From: an uncultured Corynebacterium sp.
GTDB lineage: Bacteria; Actinomycetota; Actinomycetes; Mycobacteriales; Mycobacteriaceae
Length of the DNA: 33,590 bases
Reading direction: 5' to 3'
Assembly: GCF_946222305.1 (NCBI RefSeq)
Contig: NZ_CAMIHZ010000025.1
Coordinates: 1 to 33,590, forward strand
Shown here: piece by piece, positions 1 through 7,224 of the stretch
Numbering within the stretch: position 1 is the stretch's first letter
Layout: every line of letters begins with the position of its first letter
Program-made: the position numbers and the translations under genes
Notes under the pieces: model-generated
The model's database searches: none
What the model was told of the DNA's origin: nothing
What the model saw: only the letters and a program-made list of their open reading frames with translations

Positions 1-227
1 GTTCGGAGCGTGCGCCGGTCGGGGCTGGTGACGGGGGAATCGTGGGGTTGGGCTGGAGCGTGGTGGTGCGTTTGTGCTGGTCAGCGGGGTAAAGCCGGGG
101 CGAAGCGGGCGTAGCAGCAGCAGCGCAAACAGCAGCAGCGCCTAGCGCGCTACCCGGTGCTGTAGGCGGTGGTGGTGGGGTGCCCCCAAGGGGTAGACAG
201 GCCGATTTAAAAAGAATATGTAGCGGA
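1..227. other. GC-rich left edge without a confident gene
   Basis: This stretch is GC-rich with several CAG/GCG runs around 112-152. Two plus-strand frames are open from the window edge, one ending at about 92 and one at about 114. The first would give a short hydrophobic tail (around GWSVVVRLCW), so the end of an upstream plus-strand gene is possible. Neither frame has a recognisable motif, so I do not call a CDS. Confidence 0.3.
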
Positions 228-1520
228 TTAATAATCCTCTTTTCGCATAGCCTGGGATAGCCTAAACTGCTCAGCGTCAGCAGTTTCTTTGTACTCCAAT
301 ACGCTTCCGTCAATCTGGGATAGAACCTCTTTTACCTCCGCTGGTGTAGTGTAAAAGAATTCCCTTCGATTATTGACCAGATTTACTTTCTTCTTTGCAA
401 AATGCCGGTGCAGTTCCGCTTCTACCCCAACAGCGTCATCCGAGAAATGAAGGGTGTGAACATCAAAATTAAAAGGAACCGAAGCATCGCCCAATTCCCT
501 CACCCTATCCTCCGGGGTAAGCCGTCGAGTCATGCCAATCTTGACGATATTCTCACCGAAGCTACCGACGTTTGAAATGACATAAACATACCCCGCTCGA
601 ACATTAGCAGCACGGTAGTCCACATCTTCAATTCCTTTTCGAACTTCCGACAACTTACTTTCTAAGATCTCGGCTTCGTCATCGCGACCGTCGGCGCGCA
701 GCTTCTTAATCGCGTTTTGGTAGTGGCTCTCTTCTTTTTCCAGGCGTTTACGCTCGGCCTCCATTTCCTGCTGCGCCTTCTTCTCTTCACGCAGACGAGC
801 TCTTTCTTCGCGTTCAGCTTCCTTGGCTGCCTGTTTTGCCTGCAAGTGCTCGTATGTGAGTCTGAGCTCCCTCATCCGGAGCTGATGATAAGTATCGCTA
901 ATCCGGATCGAAGCCATATCCCCCATGCGCGCCACCTCGTTCTTAGCTCGCTCGAGGCGCTTTTCTGCAGCTGCGATATTTCCAGCTTTCAGCCGGGTAA
1001 TTGCATTTTCCACCTCAGCATTATAAGAACGGAGCGCAATCTTTGAAAGTTTATTCACAAAAGTACGCCCTTTAGCTTGAGAGTTGTTGTAGGAAAAAGT
1101 AGAAGCGCTCAAAACTGCTCTTTTATTCTTTACAACAGTCTTAATTTCGCCACGAATGTATTCAAGCTTGTTAGCAAGCCGTACAGATTCTTCAGCCGGG
1201 TTCTCGTAGTCATAGAGACCAAACCCTTGGAGCGTAACCTCATCTCGCAAATTAACTACGGATTCCCCCAACGATCGTGCTTCTTGTTCGACCTGCAGCT
1301 TACGACCGTTCAGCTCCCCAATCGCCTGTTCGAGACTCATGCGCTGGGAATCCAACTGGTTAAGCTCGAAGATCTTTTGGTTCTTGATCCTCTCGAGCTC
1401 TACCACATCCCCGCCACCCGAAGATCGGAAGAGCGTTTCGAGATTCTGCAGCTGGTTTTGAAGATCTACGACCTGGTGCCGAAGCTGTTCATTCTCTTTC
1501 TTCGCAGCACGACCGAACAT
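228..1520 (-). CDS. DUF4041 coiled-coil protein with C-terminal GIY-YIG (T5orf172-type) domain
   Basis: About 430 residues. The N-terminal ~100 residues are a coiled coil rich in Q, L and E. A DUF4041-like helical core follows (about 100-230), then a highly charged E/K/R helix (about 225-300). The C-terminal GIY-YIG fold has GYVYVISN, KIGMTRR, an Arg in DRVRELGD and the likely catalytic Glu in VEAELHRHF. Proteins of this architecture are common in prophages and mobile islands; their substrate is not established. I chose the ATG at 1520 (MFGRAAKKEN) with GGGAG 11 bases upstream; a GTG at 1532 is the alternative. Base composition is more AT-rich than the genes to the right, and the gene lies inside the tRNA-bounded segment, so transfer is likely. 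Domain assignment is fairly secure; the function is not. Confidence 0.85.
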   Translation of the reverse strand: MFGRAAKKENEQLRHQVVDLQNQLQNLETLFRSSGGGDVVELERIKNQKIFELNQLDSQRMSLEQAIGELNGRKLQVEQEARSLGESVVNLRDEVTLQGFGLYDYENPAEESVRLANKLEYIRGEIKTVVKNKRAVLSASTFSYNNSQAKGRTFVNKLSKIALRSYNAEVENAITRLKAGNIAAAEKRLERAKNEVARMGDMASIRISDTYHQLRMRELRLTYEHLQAKQAAKEAEREERARLREEKKAQQEMEAERKRLEKEESHYQNAIKKLRADGRDDEAEILESKLSEVRKGIEDVDYRAANVRAGYVYVISNVGSFGENIVKIGMTRRLTPEDRVRELGDASVPFNFDVHTLHFSDDAVGVEAELHRHFAKKKVNLVNNRREFFYTTPAEVKEVLSQIDGSVLEYKETADAEQFRLSQAMRKEDY

Positions 1521-1714
1521 TCTAACGCCCACTCCCGTTCAATAGATTTTATTGTCACATACAAACCTACCCGTGCTGCTGCCACATTCTTCATCAAACG
1601 GCGCTCGGTAGCGCAGGAGCGAACTACCCGCGCGGACGGAAGCGGATAAGCGCCACCGCTGAGGACAACCCGCACAGGCGGGTTATCTGAGCCCTAGCGG
1701 AACTCTAAAGGAAG

Positions 1715-2095
1715 CTAATGCAGCGCATACCGGGAGATTGAAACGTGGTTCCCGAAGAACTCAGGGTTGTAGCCAACGCTCGTATCCAACAATGGAAGTT
1801 CAAGGTTGCGTATCAACTCTTCCAGATCCGCTACCCCGTCACCCGAACCAGCTTCGAGACTCACCACGGTCTCTAGCACACCCTGCCGTACCTCCGCCCA
1901 GAGCTTGCCCGGGTAGCTGAACACCACCCCGTCCTCTGCTTCCCGAACCATCAGTTCCGGCAGCAGGTTCAGCAGTAGCTCCCCTTCCAGCTCGGAAAGC
2001 TCCCCGTTGTAGATCATTGTGTCTACGAGCTCTTCCGGGGTGATCCCTAGCTCAGCAGCTGCCTTGTGCAGCGAGATTTTCTGTTCGTCAGACAC
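1715..2095 (-). CDS. Unrecognised acidic protein at the island edge
   Basis: About 126 residues, start GTG at 2095 (MSDEQKISLH), chosen because AAGGGGG lies 6 bases upstream; a longer frame to 2155 would run through the promoter repeats. The N-terminus (KAAAELGITPEELVDTMIYN) looks like a small helical, possibly helix-turn-helix, segment. The rest is acidic and leucine-rich, with no signal peptide or membrane segment. I recognise no family. It is the last gene before the tRNA fragment and is read away from it, so it probably belongs to the integrated element. Its promoter region carries direct and inverted repeats that suggest regulation, perhaps autoregulation (inference). Confidence 0.7.
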   Translation of the reverse strand: MSDEQKISLHKAAAELGITPEELVDTMIYNGELSELEGELLLNLLPELMVREAEDGVVFSYPGKLWAEVRQGVLETVVSLEAGSGDGVADLEELIRNLELPLLDTSVGYNPEFFGNHVSISRYALH

Positions 2096-2120
2096 TCTTA
2101 GCCCCCTTGTTGTTGCACGT

Positions 2121-2149
2121 ATGTTGCACGCGACCGTGTAGCATGTAAA
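2121..2149 (-). promoter_or_regulatory. Promoter with operator-like repeats
   Basis: On the minus strand, TTTACA (2144-2149) and CAACAT (2121-2126) are 17 bases apart, a fair -35/-10 pair, placing the transcript start about 20 bases before the GTG at 2095. Two direct copies of TGTTGCACG (2111-2119 and 2122-2130) sit one helical turn apart over the -10 and start. An inverted repeat CCGTGTA/TACACGG (2134-2140 and 2166-2172) flanks the -35. This layout suggests a repressor-controlled promoter. Confidence 0.45.
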
Positions 2150-2216
2150 GCACACTAGAGTACGTTACACGGAAATACCTTCTGAACAGTGTTTTTGCTT
2201 CAGTTTTTGGTTTGGT

Positions 2217-2251
2217 AGGGGTCGCAGGTTCAAATCCTGTCAGTCCGACCA
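2217..2251 (+). repeat. 3' fragment of a tRNA-Pro-like gene (attachment site)
   Basis: The sequence has a T-arm (GCAGG TTCAAAT CCTGT), a 3' acceptor strand CAGTCCG, discriminator A and encoded CCA at 2249-2251, as in actinobacterial tRNA-Pro genes. The expected 5' acceptor strand CGGACTG, D-arm and anticodon arm are absent upstream, so only the 3' part is present. A 3' tRNA fragment is the usual product of tyrosine-integrase insertion into a tRNA gene. The intact tRNA should then lie left of this window on the plus strand. Assignment to tRNA-Pro is from recalled consensus. Confidence 0.75.
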
Positions 2252-2257
2252 CACCAA

Positions 2258-2304
2258 CCCTGGCGCCATCCCTTTTATGGGATCCGCGCCGGGGTCATTT
2301 TGTT
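2258..2304 (+). terminator. Hairpin terminator behind the tRNA fragment
   Basis: CCCTGGCGC pairs with GCGCCGGGG (outer arms) and ATCCC with GGGAT around a TTTTAT loop, with a small internal bulge. The stem spans 2258-2294 and is followed by a T-rich tract. It starts seven bases after the CCA end, as expected for the original tRNA terminator left on the chromosome side of the insertion. Confidence 0.7.
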
Positions 2305-2365
2305 GTGTGGCCATGATTATTTTGGAAATCTGCGCTGCAGATCCAACGAAACGCAAAGGCTTGAC

Positions 2366-3085
2366 GTGTCGCATCCCGTTCACTTATCCCTCGCACCAGA
2401 TACTGACGCTCCAATAGCGAACTTTCCCCGCCTTATTGTCATGGCGGTTGTGGGGGCTGCGATTGCCCTCGCCGGTGGTTTCGCGCTGCGACACAGCGCC
2501 ATCGACCTACCGATTGTGCAGTGGTTCAACGATCAACGCACCGGGGCCTTCGGCACCACGATGGACTGGGTTTATGTCACTTTCTTGCCACGAAAAGCGG
2601 CGATCTACACGCTGATCGTTATCGTTATCCTCGCTTTGCTACGCCAGCCCAGTCTTCACCCCTGGGTGTGCGGTTTCACGATCCTGATATCGTGGGCTCC
2701 GCTGTGGGGAGTCAAGTTCGTCTTCGCTAGGGAGAGGCCCCACTTGGCGCTCCTCAGCCACCCCACTGATTCCCTTCAGGCTGGCTGGTCCTACCCCAGT
2801 GGCCACAGCGCGTTCTTCGGAGTAGTCGCAGTCAGCCTAGTCATGCTTGTGATGACTTACGAGTTCCCCAATGCACTGATCGCACGCAGGGCACAGATCA
2901 TCGTCATCATCGTCGCAGGGGTTCTAATGATTGCAATTTGGCTGACGGTCGTGACCCGGGGCGTGCACTACCCCACGGATTCCGCGGCGTCATTAATCTG
3001 GGCCGTCAGCGTAACCCCTCTGGTGTGGCACACCATGCTACTGATAACGACCCGGCGCCAATCATCGGAGCGAGCGAATCTATAG
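2366..3085 (+). CDS. PAP2 (type 2 phosphatidic acid phosphatase) family membrane protein
   Basis: About 239 residues, an integral membrane phosphatase. All three PAP2 motifs are visible: KFVFARERP (KX6RP), PSGH in SYPSGHSAFF, and RGVHYPTD supplying the final Arg, His and Asp. At least five hydrophobic segments are present, e.g. LIVMAVVGAAIALAGGF and the stretch after RAQ. I chose GTG 2366 because AAAGG lies 6 bases upstream; an ATG at 2300 falls in the tail of the tRNA terminator. Family members dephosphorylate lipid phosphates such as phosphatidate or polyprenyl pyrophosphate at the membrane; the substrate here is not deducible. It ends 10 bases before the DUF5129-like gene and may be co-transcribed with it. 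Confidence 0.88.
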   Translation: MSHPVHLSLAPDTDAPIANFPRLIVMAVVGAAIALAGGFALRHSAIDLPIVQWFNDQRTGAFGTTMDWVYVTFLPRKAAIYTLIVIVILALLRQPSLHPWVCGFTILISWAPLWGVKFVFARERPHLALLSHPTDSLQAGWSYPSGHSAFFGVVAVSLVMLVMTYEFPNALIARRAQIIVIIVAGVLMIAIWLTVVTRGVHYPTDSAASLIWAVSVTPLVWHTMLLITTRRQSSERANL

Positions 3086-3095
3086 ACTAGCCCGT

Positions 3096-4529
3096 ATGAA
3101 ACCACTGTGCCTTCGCTCTCTTGCTGTATCCGCTGCGGTCGTCGCTCTTCTAGGTTCGACGCCCACGGCCACCGCGCTGACAACTGCGCCTAGTGCCCCG
3201 GCGAATGCATCGACGCGCTCCGAGAGTGTGCAGGTGAAAGTTGAAAATCCCTCCGGCACAATCAAGCCGAACGATGAGAAGTTCTTGATTCAAGAAACGC
3301 AGAAAATCGATTTTCCCGCTTCGGTCAAAAGCGTGACCTACTTAGTCATCGACGGTAAGACAGACTCCCTCAACGATGACGTTCTGGAATGGGCCGGTGC
3401 ACATCGCCCGGACCTCGTGCCCGACGGCACCGGTAAAGGTGGCACGTGGAAACTAAGCGAGCTAATCGTCGCTGTATCCACCGAAAAGCGGCACAACGGA
3501 ATCTACTGTGGCAACGATGTGTGCTCAGAACTCAAGTTGTCGTCCGGCGACAGTCACCTTAAACGCTCGCTCGACGACATGAAGCCAAGCTTGAAAGACC
3601 AAAAGTGGGCTGCTGGACTGCTAGAGGGCGCTAAAGCCGCGGCCGATCCCTCCCGCGAAGCCGAGTCCAGCGAAACGGACCCGCGCGTCGTCGGTGGAAT
3701 CGTAGGCGGCCTAGCCGTCGTAGGCGGTGGCATCGGTGCGACGGCATACGTGGCGTCACGAAAAAAGAAAACAAAAGAGGCGAGGGAGCAATTCGCCCAT
3801 ATTTCGAAGACCTACGGAGATACCGCGCAGAAGCTCGACCAGATCGATATTCGCGCACATTCCCTCACATCCCCGCTGGCTCATGCCGAGTTACGCAGCC
3901 AGTGGGCGAAGATTCGTGATGACTTCCTCGACATCCATGGCACGGTCGATCGGCTGGAGCTGACCCTCGACTCCCCAGACAAAGAGTTCTACGCGAAACG
4001 CAGTGAGATCGGCGTAGCGCATGCTTCCATCAACGCGTTAGAAAACGCCGACCACAACATCAACACGTTATTCGAGATGGAACGTGGCGATGAGGTTGTC
4101 CGTAAACGCGAGCTGGCGGCCTTGCGTGAAGATGTTTCCGATGCATTGAATGCCAAGGAATTGCGTCGTCACCATCTCGACAACGTGGTGTCACAGCTCA
4201 ATGAGGTGGACGGGGAGCTGCGCGCCCTAGAGCAGGAAACCCAGGCACCGGATTTCATGGATCGCTTTGCCCTCGCTTTGCGGAAACATGGGCACGCCAT
4301 GGAGCAGCTGAGCAAGCAGATGAAGAACCTCGATCTCGATAAACACAGCACTCCCGATATCGGCGATTCCACGTGGCGCCCAGGTTACGGTTACAACGGC
4401 TGGTACCCTTACGTTCTGTTGTCGTCGTGGCATTCCTCGGACATGTCTGCTGCCTCGAGTTCAAGCTCAGGAGTCAACACCAGCTTTAGTTCCGGATTCT
4501 CCGGAGGTGGCGGATCCTCTAGTTTCTAG
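3096..4529 (+). CDS. DUF5129/TPM-like secreted membrane protein
   Basis: 477 residues. A signal peptide (1 to about 28) leads to an extracellular domain (about 45-180) resembling TPM/DUF5129 proteins, with two cysteines (YCGNDVC) that could form a disulfide. A glycine-rich membrane segment (about 197-220, VVGGIVGGLAVVGGGIG) follows, then SRKKK on the cytoplasmic side. A long charged helical region (about 225-415) is probably coiled coil, and the tail is Ser/Gly-rich (FSSGFSGGGGSSSF), as in YgcG/TPM-type proteins. There is no good Shine-Dalgarno before the ATG; translation may be coupled to the PAP2 gene ending 10 bases upstream. The 3' end overlaps the convergent esterase by 11 bases. The function of the family is not established, although membrane quality control or envelope roles have been suggested. 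Confidence 0.82.
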   Translation: MKPLCLRSLAVSAAVVALLGSTPTATALTTAPSAPANASTRSESVQVKVENPSGTIKPNDEKFLIQETQKIDFPASVKSVTYLVIDGKTDSLNDDVLEWAGAHRPDLVPDGTGKGGTWKLSELIVAVSTEKRHNGIYCGNDVCSELKLSSGDSHLKRSLDDMKPSLKDQKWAAGLLEGAKAAADPSREAESSETDPRVVGGIVGGLAVVGGGIGATAYVASRKKKTKEAREQFAHISKTYGDTAQKLDQIDIRAHSLTSPLAHAELRSQWAKIRDDFLDIHGTVDRLELTLDSPDKEFYAKRSEIGVAHASINALENADHNINTLFEMERGDEVVRKRELAALREDVSDALNAKELRRHHLDNVVSQLNEVDGELRALEQETQAPDFMDRFALALRKHGHAMEQLSKQMKNLDLDKHSTPDIGDSTWRPGYGYNGWYPYVLLSSWHSSDMSAASSSSSGVNTSFSSGFSGGGGSSSF

Positions 4530-5886
4530 ACTCCAAACGCTGGTCTTCCGAAGGCAGCACGTCTTCATGAGGTTTTCCTTCCAGCGCGTCACGGTCGGTA
4601 CCCACTGATGTCGGGTCAGCCGCGTGAGGCCCCAACTTTCCTTGCTGGGCGACCCACTCGAAGGTCTGGGCCAGCGCCACTCGCCACACTTGGTAATCGT
4701 GCCCACCCGGAACTACATGGATTCGAGTGTGCATCCCAGCATCATTCGCCAGACGACTAATGGGTTCCATGAGCGGGCGAACGGTCTTATCTTCCACACC
4801 AACCGCGAAGATCCCGTGAATATCTCGGTATTTCGGATCCCGATCCTTAGCAGCGGCGCGCAATAAGCTCTCCGGGTCCTGTGCCCAAAAGGCTTTCGCA
4901 TCTCCGCCGAAGATCACATTGATGGTGGCCTCGCGCGAACCGATGGACATTTCGGGCTCTCCGGAAAAATCGAGGAAGTTTCCGTACACCTCCGGATGGT
5001 TCGTCACCACCTGGAACGCACAGGTACCGCCATAGCTCAACCCACCGACCGTCCACGTAGACCGATCTGGGTTGACCGTGAACTTCTCTCCAATGATCTT
5101 TGGCAAATCGTTAGCGAGGTAACTCATCACTTTGCCTCTGGGACCATCAGCACAGCCGGGGTTGGCAGTAAACGATCCGGTAGCGTCCACTGTCATCACA
5201 ATGGGGGAAACGCCATCGTGCGCCTTCTGGTACGCGTCCGCGATCATCACTGCCCGGCCCGAATCTATCCATTCATCGGGCGTGCCCGGGTTACCGGCCA
5301 TGAGCAGCAAAACTGGCAGCGGTTCTTCCTTGGTCCAATACGCCGGTGGCAGATAAGCGAATGAGGGGCGCGGTTTCCACCCCGACTCTCCCCCGCCGAG
5401 CTCAACCTCCACCAACGCGCCTGCCTCATGGCCATCCAACTTCGGCACACGCTTTTGCTTTTCGAAGTGCCGATAGTCCATCTGCACAGCAACGTTTCGC
5501 GCCTCAAGCGTTTGCAAATCAGGGAAAGTTTGGTAGAAAGCGTTGAACTGCATCACAGTCATCACAACGCTGAAAATCACCAGCAAGGACACCACGATCC
5601 GTCGCTTACGCTGCATAAACGCACACAGAATCACGAAAACAGTGCCGGCCACCGTCAAGGTCAGTTCCCACGGAACTTTATCGGGGATGACGTGCCATTG
5701 TTTCTCAAAAACCAGTTTTCCGAAATAGGCGATGCACAGCGCTAGCACCGCCGGGCGGAAAATAGACCTCAACAGCGAGTGCCCTCGAAAACCCCACGTC
5801 GCAGCGATAATCGCCACAACCGACAGTATGGTGATCACCACCGATGCCGTGAAGTTTGTCAGCGGCAGATCCAGAATTGCTTGCAC
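4519..5886 (-). CDS. Membrane-anchored alpha/beta-hydrolase esterase (esterase D / antigen 85-like)
   Basis: 455 residues. Four hydrophobic helices occupy the first ~120 residues (about 12-31, 44-60, 75-90, 98-114). A secreted-type alpha/beta hydrolase domain follows, with nucleophile Ser about 284 in GLSYGG, a likely acid near 366 (GVEDKTV) and catalytic His about 396 (PGGHDYQVW). The domain resembles the esterase-D/mycolyltransferase superfamily, so an extracytoplasmic acyl ester substrate is plausible, but nothing fixes it as a mycolyltransferase. The start is GTG with AGGA 4 bases upstream. It begins 25 bases after the peptidase gene, probably the third gene of a gapX-led operon. Its 3' end overlaps the convergent DUF5129-like gene. 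Confidence 0.85.
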   Translation of the reverse strand: MQAILDLPLTNFTASVVITILSVVAIIAATWGFRGHSLLRSIFRPAVLALCIAYFGKLVFEKQWHVIPDKVPWELTLTVAGTVFVILCAFMQRKRRIVVSLLVIFSVVMTVMQFNAFYQTFPDLQTLEARNVAVQMDYRHFEKQKRVPKLDGHEAGALVEVELGGGESGWKPRPSFAYLPPAYWTKEEPLPVLLLMAGNPGTPDEWIDSGRAVMIADAYQKAHDGVSPIVMTVDATGSFTANPGCADGPRGKVMSYLANDLPKIIGEKFTVNPDRSTWTVGGLSYGGTCAFQVVTNHPEVYGNFLDFSGEPEMSIGSREATINVIFGGDAKAFWAQDPESLLRAAAKDRDPKYRDIHGIFAVGVEDKTVRPLMEPISRLANDAGMHTRIHVVPGGHDYQVWRVALAQTFEWVAQQGKLGPHAADPTSVGTDRDALEGKPHEDVLPSEDQRLESRN

Positions 5887-5911
5887 AAGTTCCTAAACTT
5901 ACGCCCTCCGG

Positions 5912-7195
5912 CTAGTGATCCCGAATTTTGCCATGCAATTCTGCGAAGATCGCGCCACCGGCCCAGCGAATACCGTCGTGTTGGAATTTATTGGTGATGT
6001 GTGGACGCAAATCCCGGTACGCATGTGCCGTGTCCATCGAATATTCATAGGGCACAAACACATCATCGACGTACACAGCTGCCGCCGCAGTTGCGGTTGC
6101 TCTAGCGAGGGCTGCTTCATCATATGGACTCGACGCCCACTCGTGCCCAGCCAATTCCTCCGCTGGATCCTTGAACTCCTTGAGCGCGGGATCTTCATCG
6201 AATTGCCACGGGAAGATATGCTCACCGGTCAGGTAGAACGGATCGGCACCTTGTGGATCCGCATCCTCCTCGAAACCTGCGATGTCTTCACGAACGCGGT
6301 GCGCCGCCCACCCCGTCACGTGCTGTCCACCCACGCCGCCATAAATGGATTCGTGGATCGCTGCATATAGCGGACCGGCTTCGAAACTTACTCCCGAACC
6401 AACCCGCGCGAGGAAATCGCGCCTCAATCGCTTCTCGCCACGCACTTCATGGAATGGGTCCTCGAGCAGATACGCCAGGGAGTAGAAACCACTCCCTCGC
6501 CCCAAGTCGATACCAATAGTCCGGAAACGACGGGAACTCAGGCGCTCCCCGGTCAGCAAACGCTCATCGGAATGATCCAGGTGGTGGGCGATCTCGCGAA
6601 TCCGCTGTTCCGCCCAAGGGAACTCCCGGTAGAACAGCCGGTGCCGGAATTCGAGTTTCGCGAACGTGGTGCGGTAAAGCTCGTCCACCGGGGCGTCCAA
6701 AGTCGGCAAACCACCCGTGAGGTAAGCGCGCTCCACGACGTCGAGATGCCGCGACAGGTAACTGGTGATGATAAAACCACCGAAGCTTTGCCCATATACC
6801 GACCAGTGTTCCACGCCAAGGTGCTTGCGAAGCGCCTCCGCGTCTTCCACGATCTGCTCCTGCCGGAGCAAACCTAAACGTTCAGCAGATAGTTCTTCTC
6901 CGGGCAAGTTGGCGTCGAGCCTAAAAGATCGTCCGGTACCACGTTGATCAAACAAGATCACCCGGTAGTGCTTCAACGCCTCGGCAATAAGCCCGGACAC
7001 GCCCTCAGGGCGCGGAGCTGGGAAACCCGGCCCGCCTTGGAAATAGACCAGGTAGGGACGGTTTTCGCCGCCGTCGGCGATGATTTCGCGGGCATAAAGA
7101 GAAAAACTCCCGAGGCGGGCGGGATCATTATGATCCCACGGGACCTCGAGAGTGTGCTCTCGAATGGTGTGGCCGAAATGACGTGTAGTGCTCAT
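5912..7195 (-). CDS. pip: Proline iminopeptidase-type alpha/beta hydrolase
   Basis: 427 residues, cytoplasmic, of the prolyl aminopeptidase (peptidase S33) type. The oxyanion region QGGPG (about 53-57) replaces the usual HGGPG. DQRGTGRS (83-90) is the family signature, the nucleophile is Ser137 in GQSFGG, the acid is probably Asp377 or Asp378 (YVDDVFVP), and the catalytic His is about 406 (QHDGIRW). Such enzymes release N-terminal proline from peptides, helping peptide recycling. The gene starts 29 bases downstream of gapX and precedes the esterase by 25 bases. Length and catalytic layout fit the family; the exact substrate is inferred. Confidence 0.88.
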   Translation of the reverse strand: MSTTRHFGHTIREHTLEVPWDHNDPARLGSFSLYAREIIADGGENRPYLVYFQGGPGFPAPRPEGVSGLIAEALKHYRVILFDQRGTGRSFRLDANLPGEELSAERLGLLRQEQIVEDAEALRKHLGVEHWSVYGQSFGGFIITSYLSRHLDVVERAYLTGGLPTLDAPVDELYRTTFAKLEFRHRLFYREFPWAEQRIREIAHHLDHSDERLLTGERLSSRRFRTIGIDLGRGSGFYSLAYLLEDPFHEVRGEKRLRRDFLARVGSGVSFEAGPLYAAIHESIYGGVGGQHVTGWAAHRVREDIAGFEEDADPQGADPFYLTGEHIFPWQFDEDPALKEFKDPAEELAGHEWASSPYDEAALARATATAAAAVYVDDVFVPYEYSMDTAHAYRDLRPHITNKFQHDGIRWAGGAIFAELHGKIRDH

Positions 7196-7224
7196 GCCCT
7201 ACAGGGTATCCGACCGGGCGTGTT

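Noticed and set aside
2175..2251. A complete tRNA gene
   Set aside because: Only the T-arm and 3' acceptor are present; no matching 5' acceptor strand, D-arm or anticodon arm lies upstream.
2300..2365. ATG at 2300 as the start of the PAP2 protein
   Set aside because: It overlaps the tail of the tRNA terminator and adds a non-hydrophobic peptide; GTG 2366 has a good ribosome-binding site.
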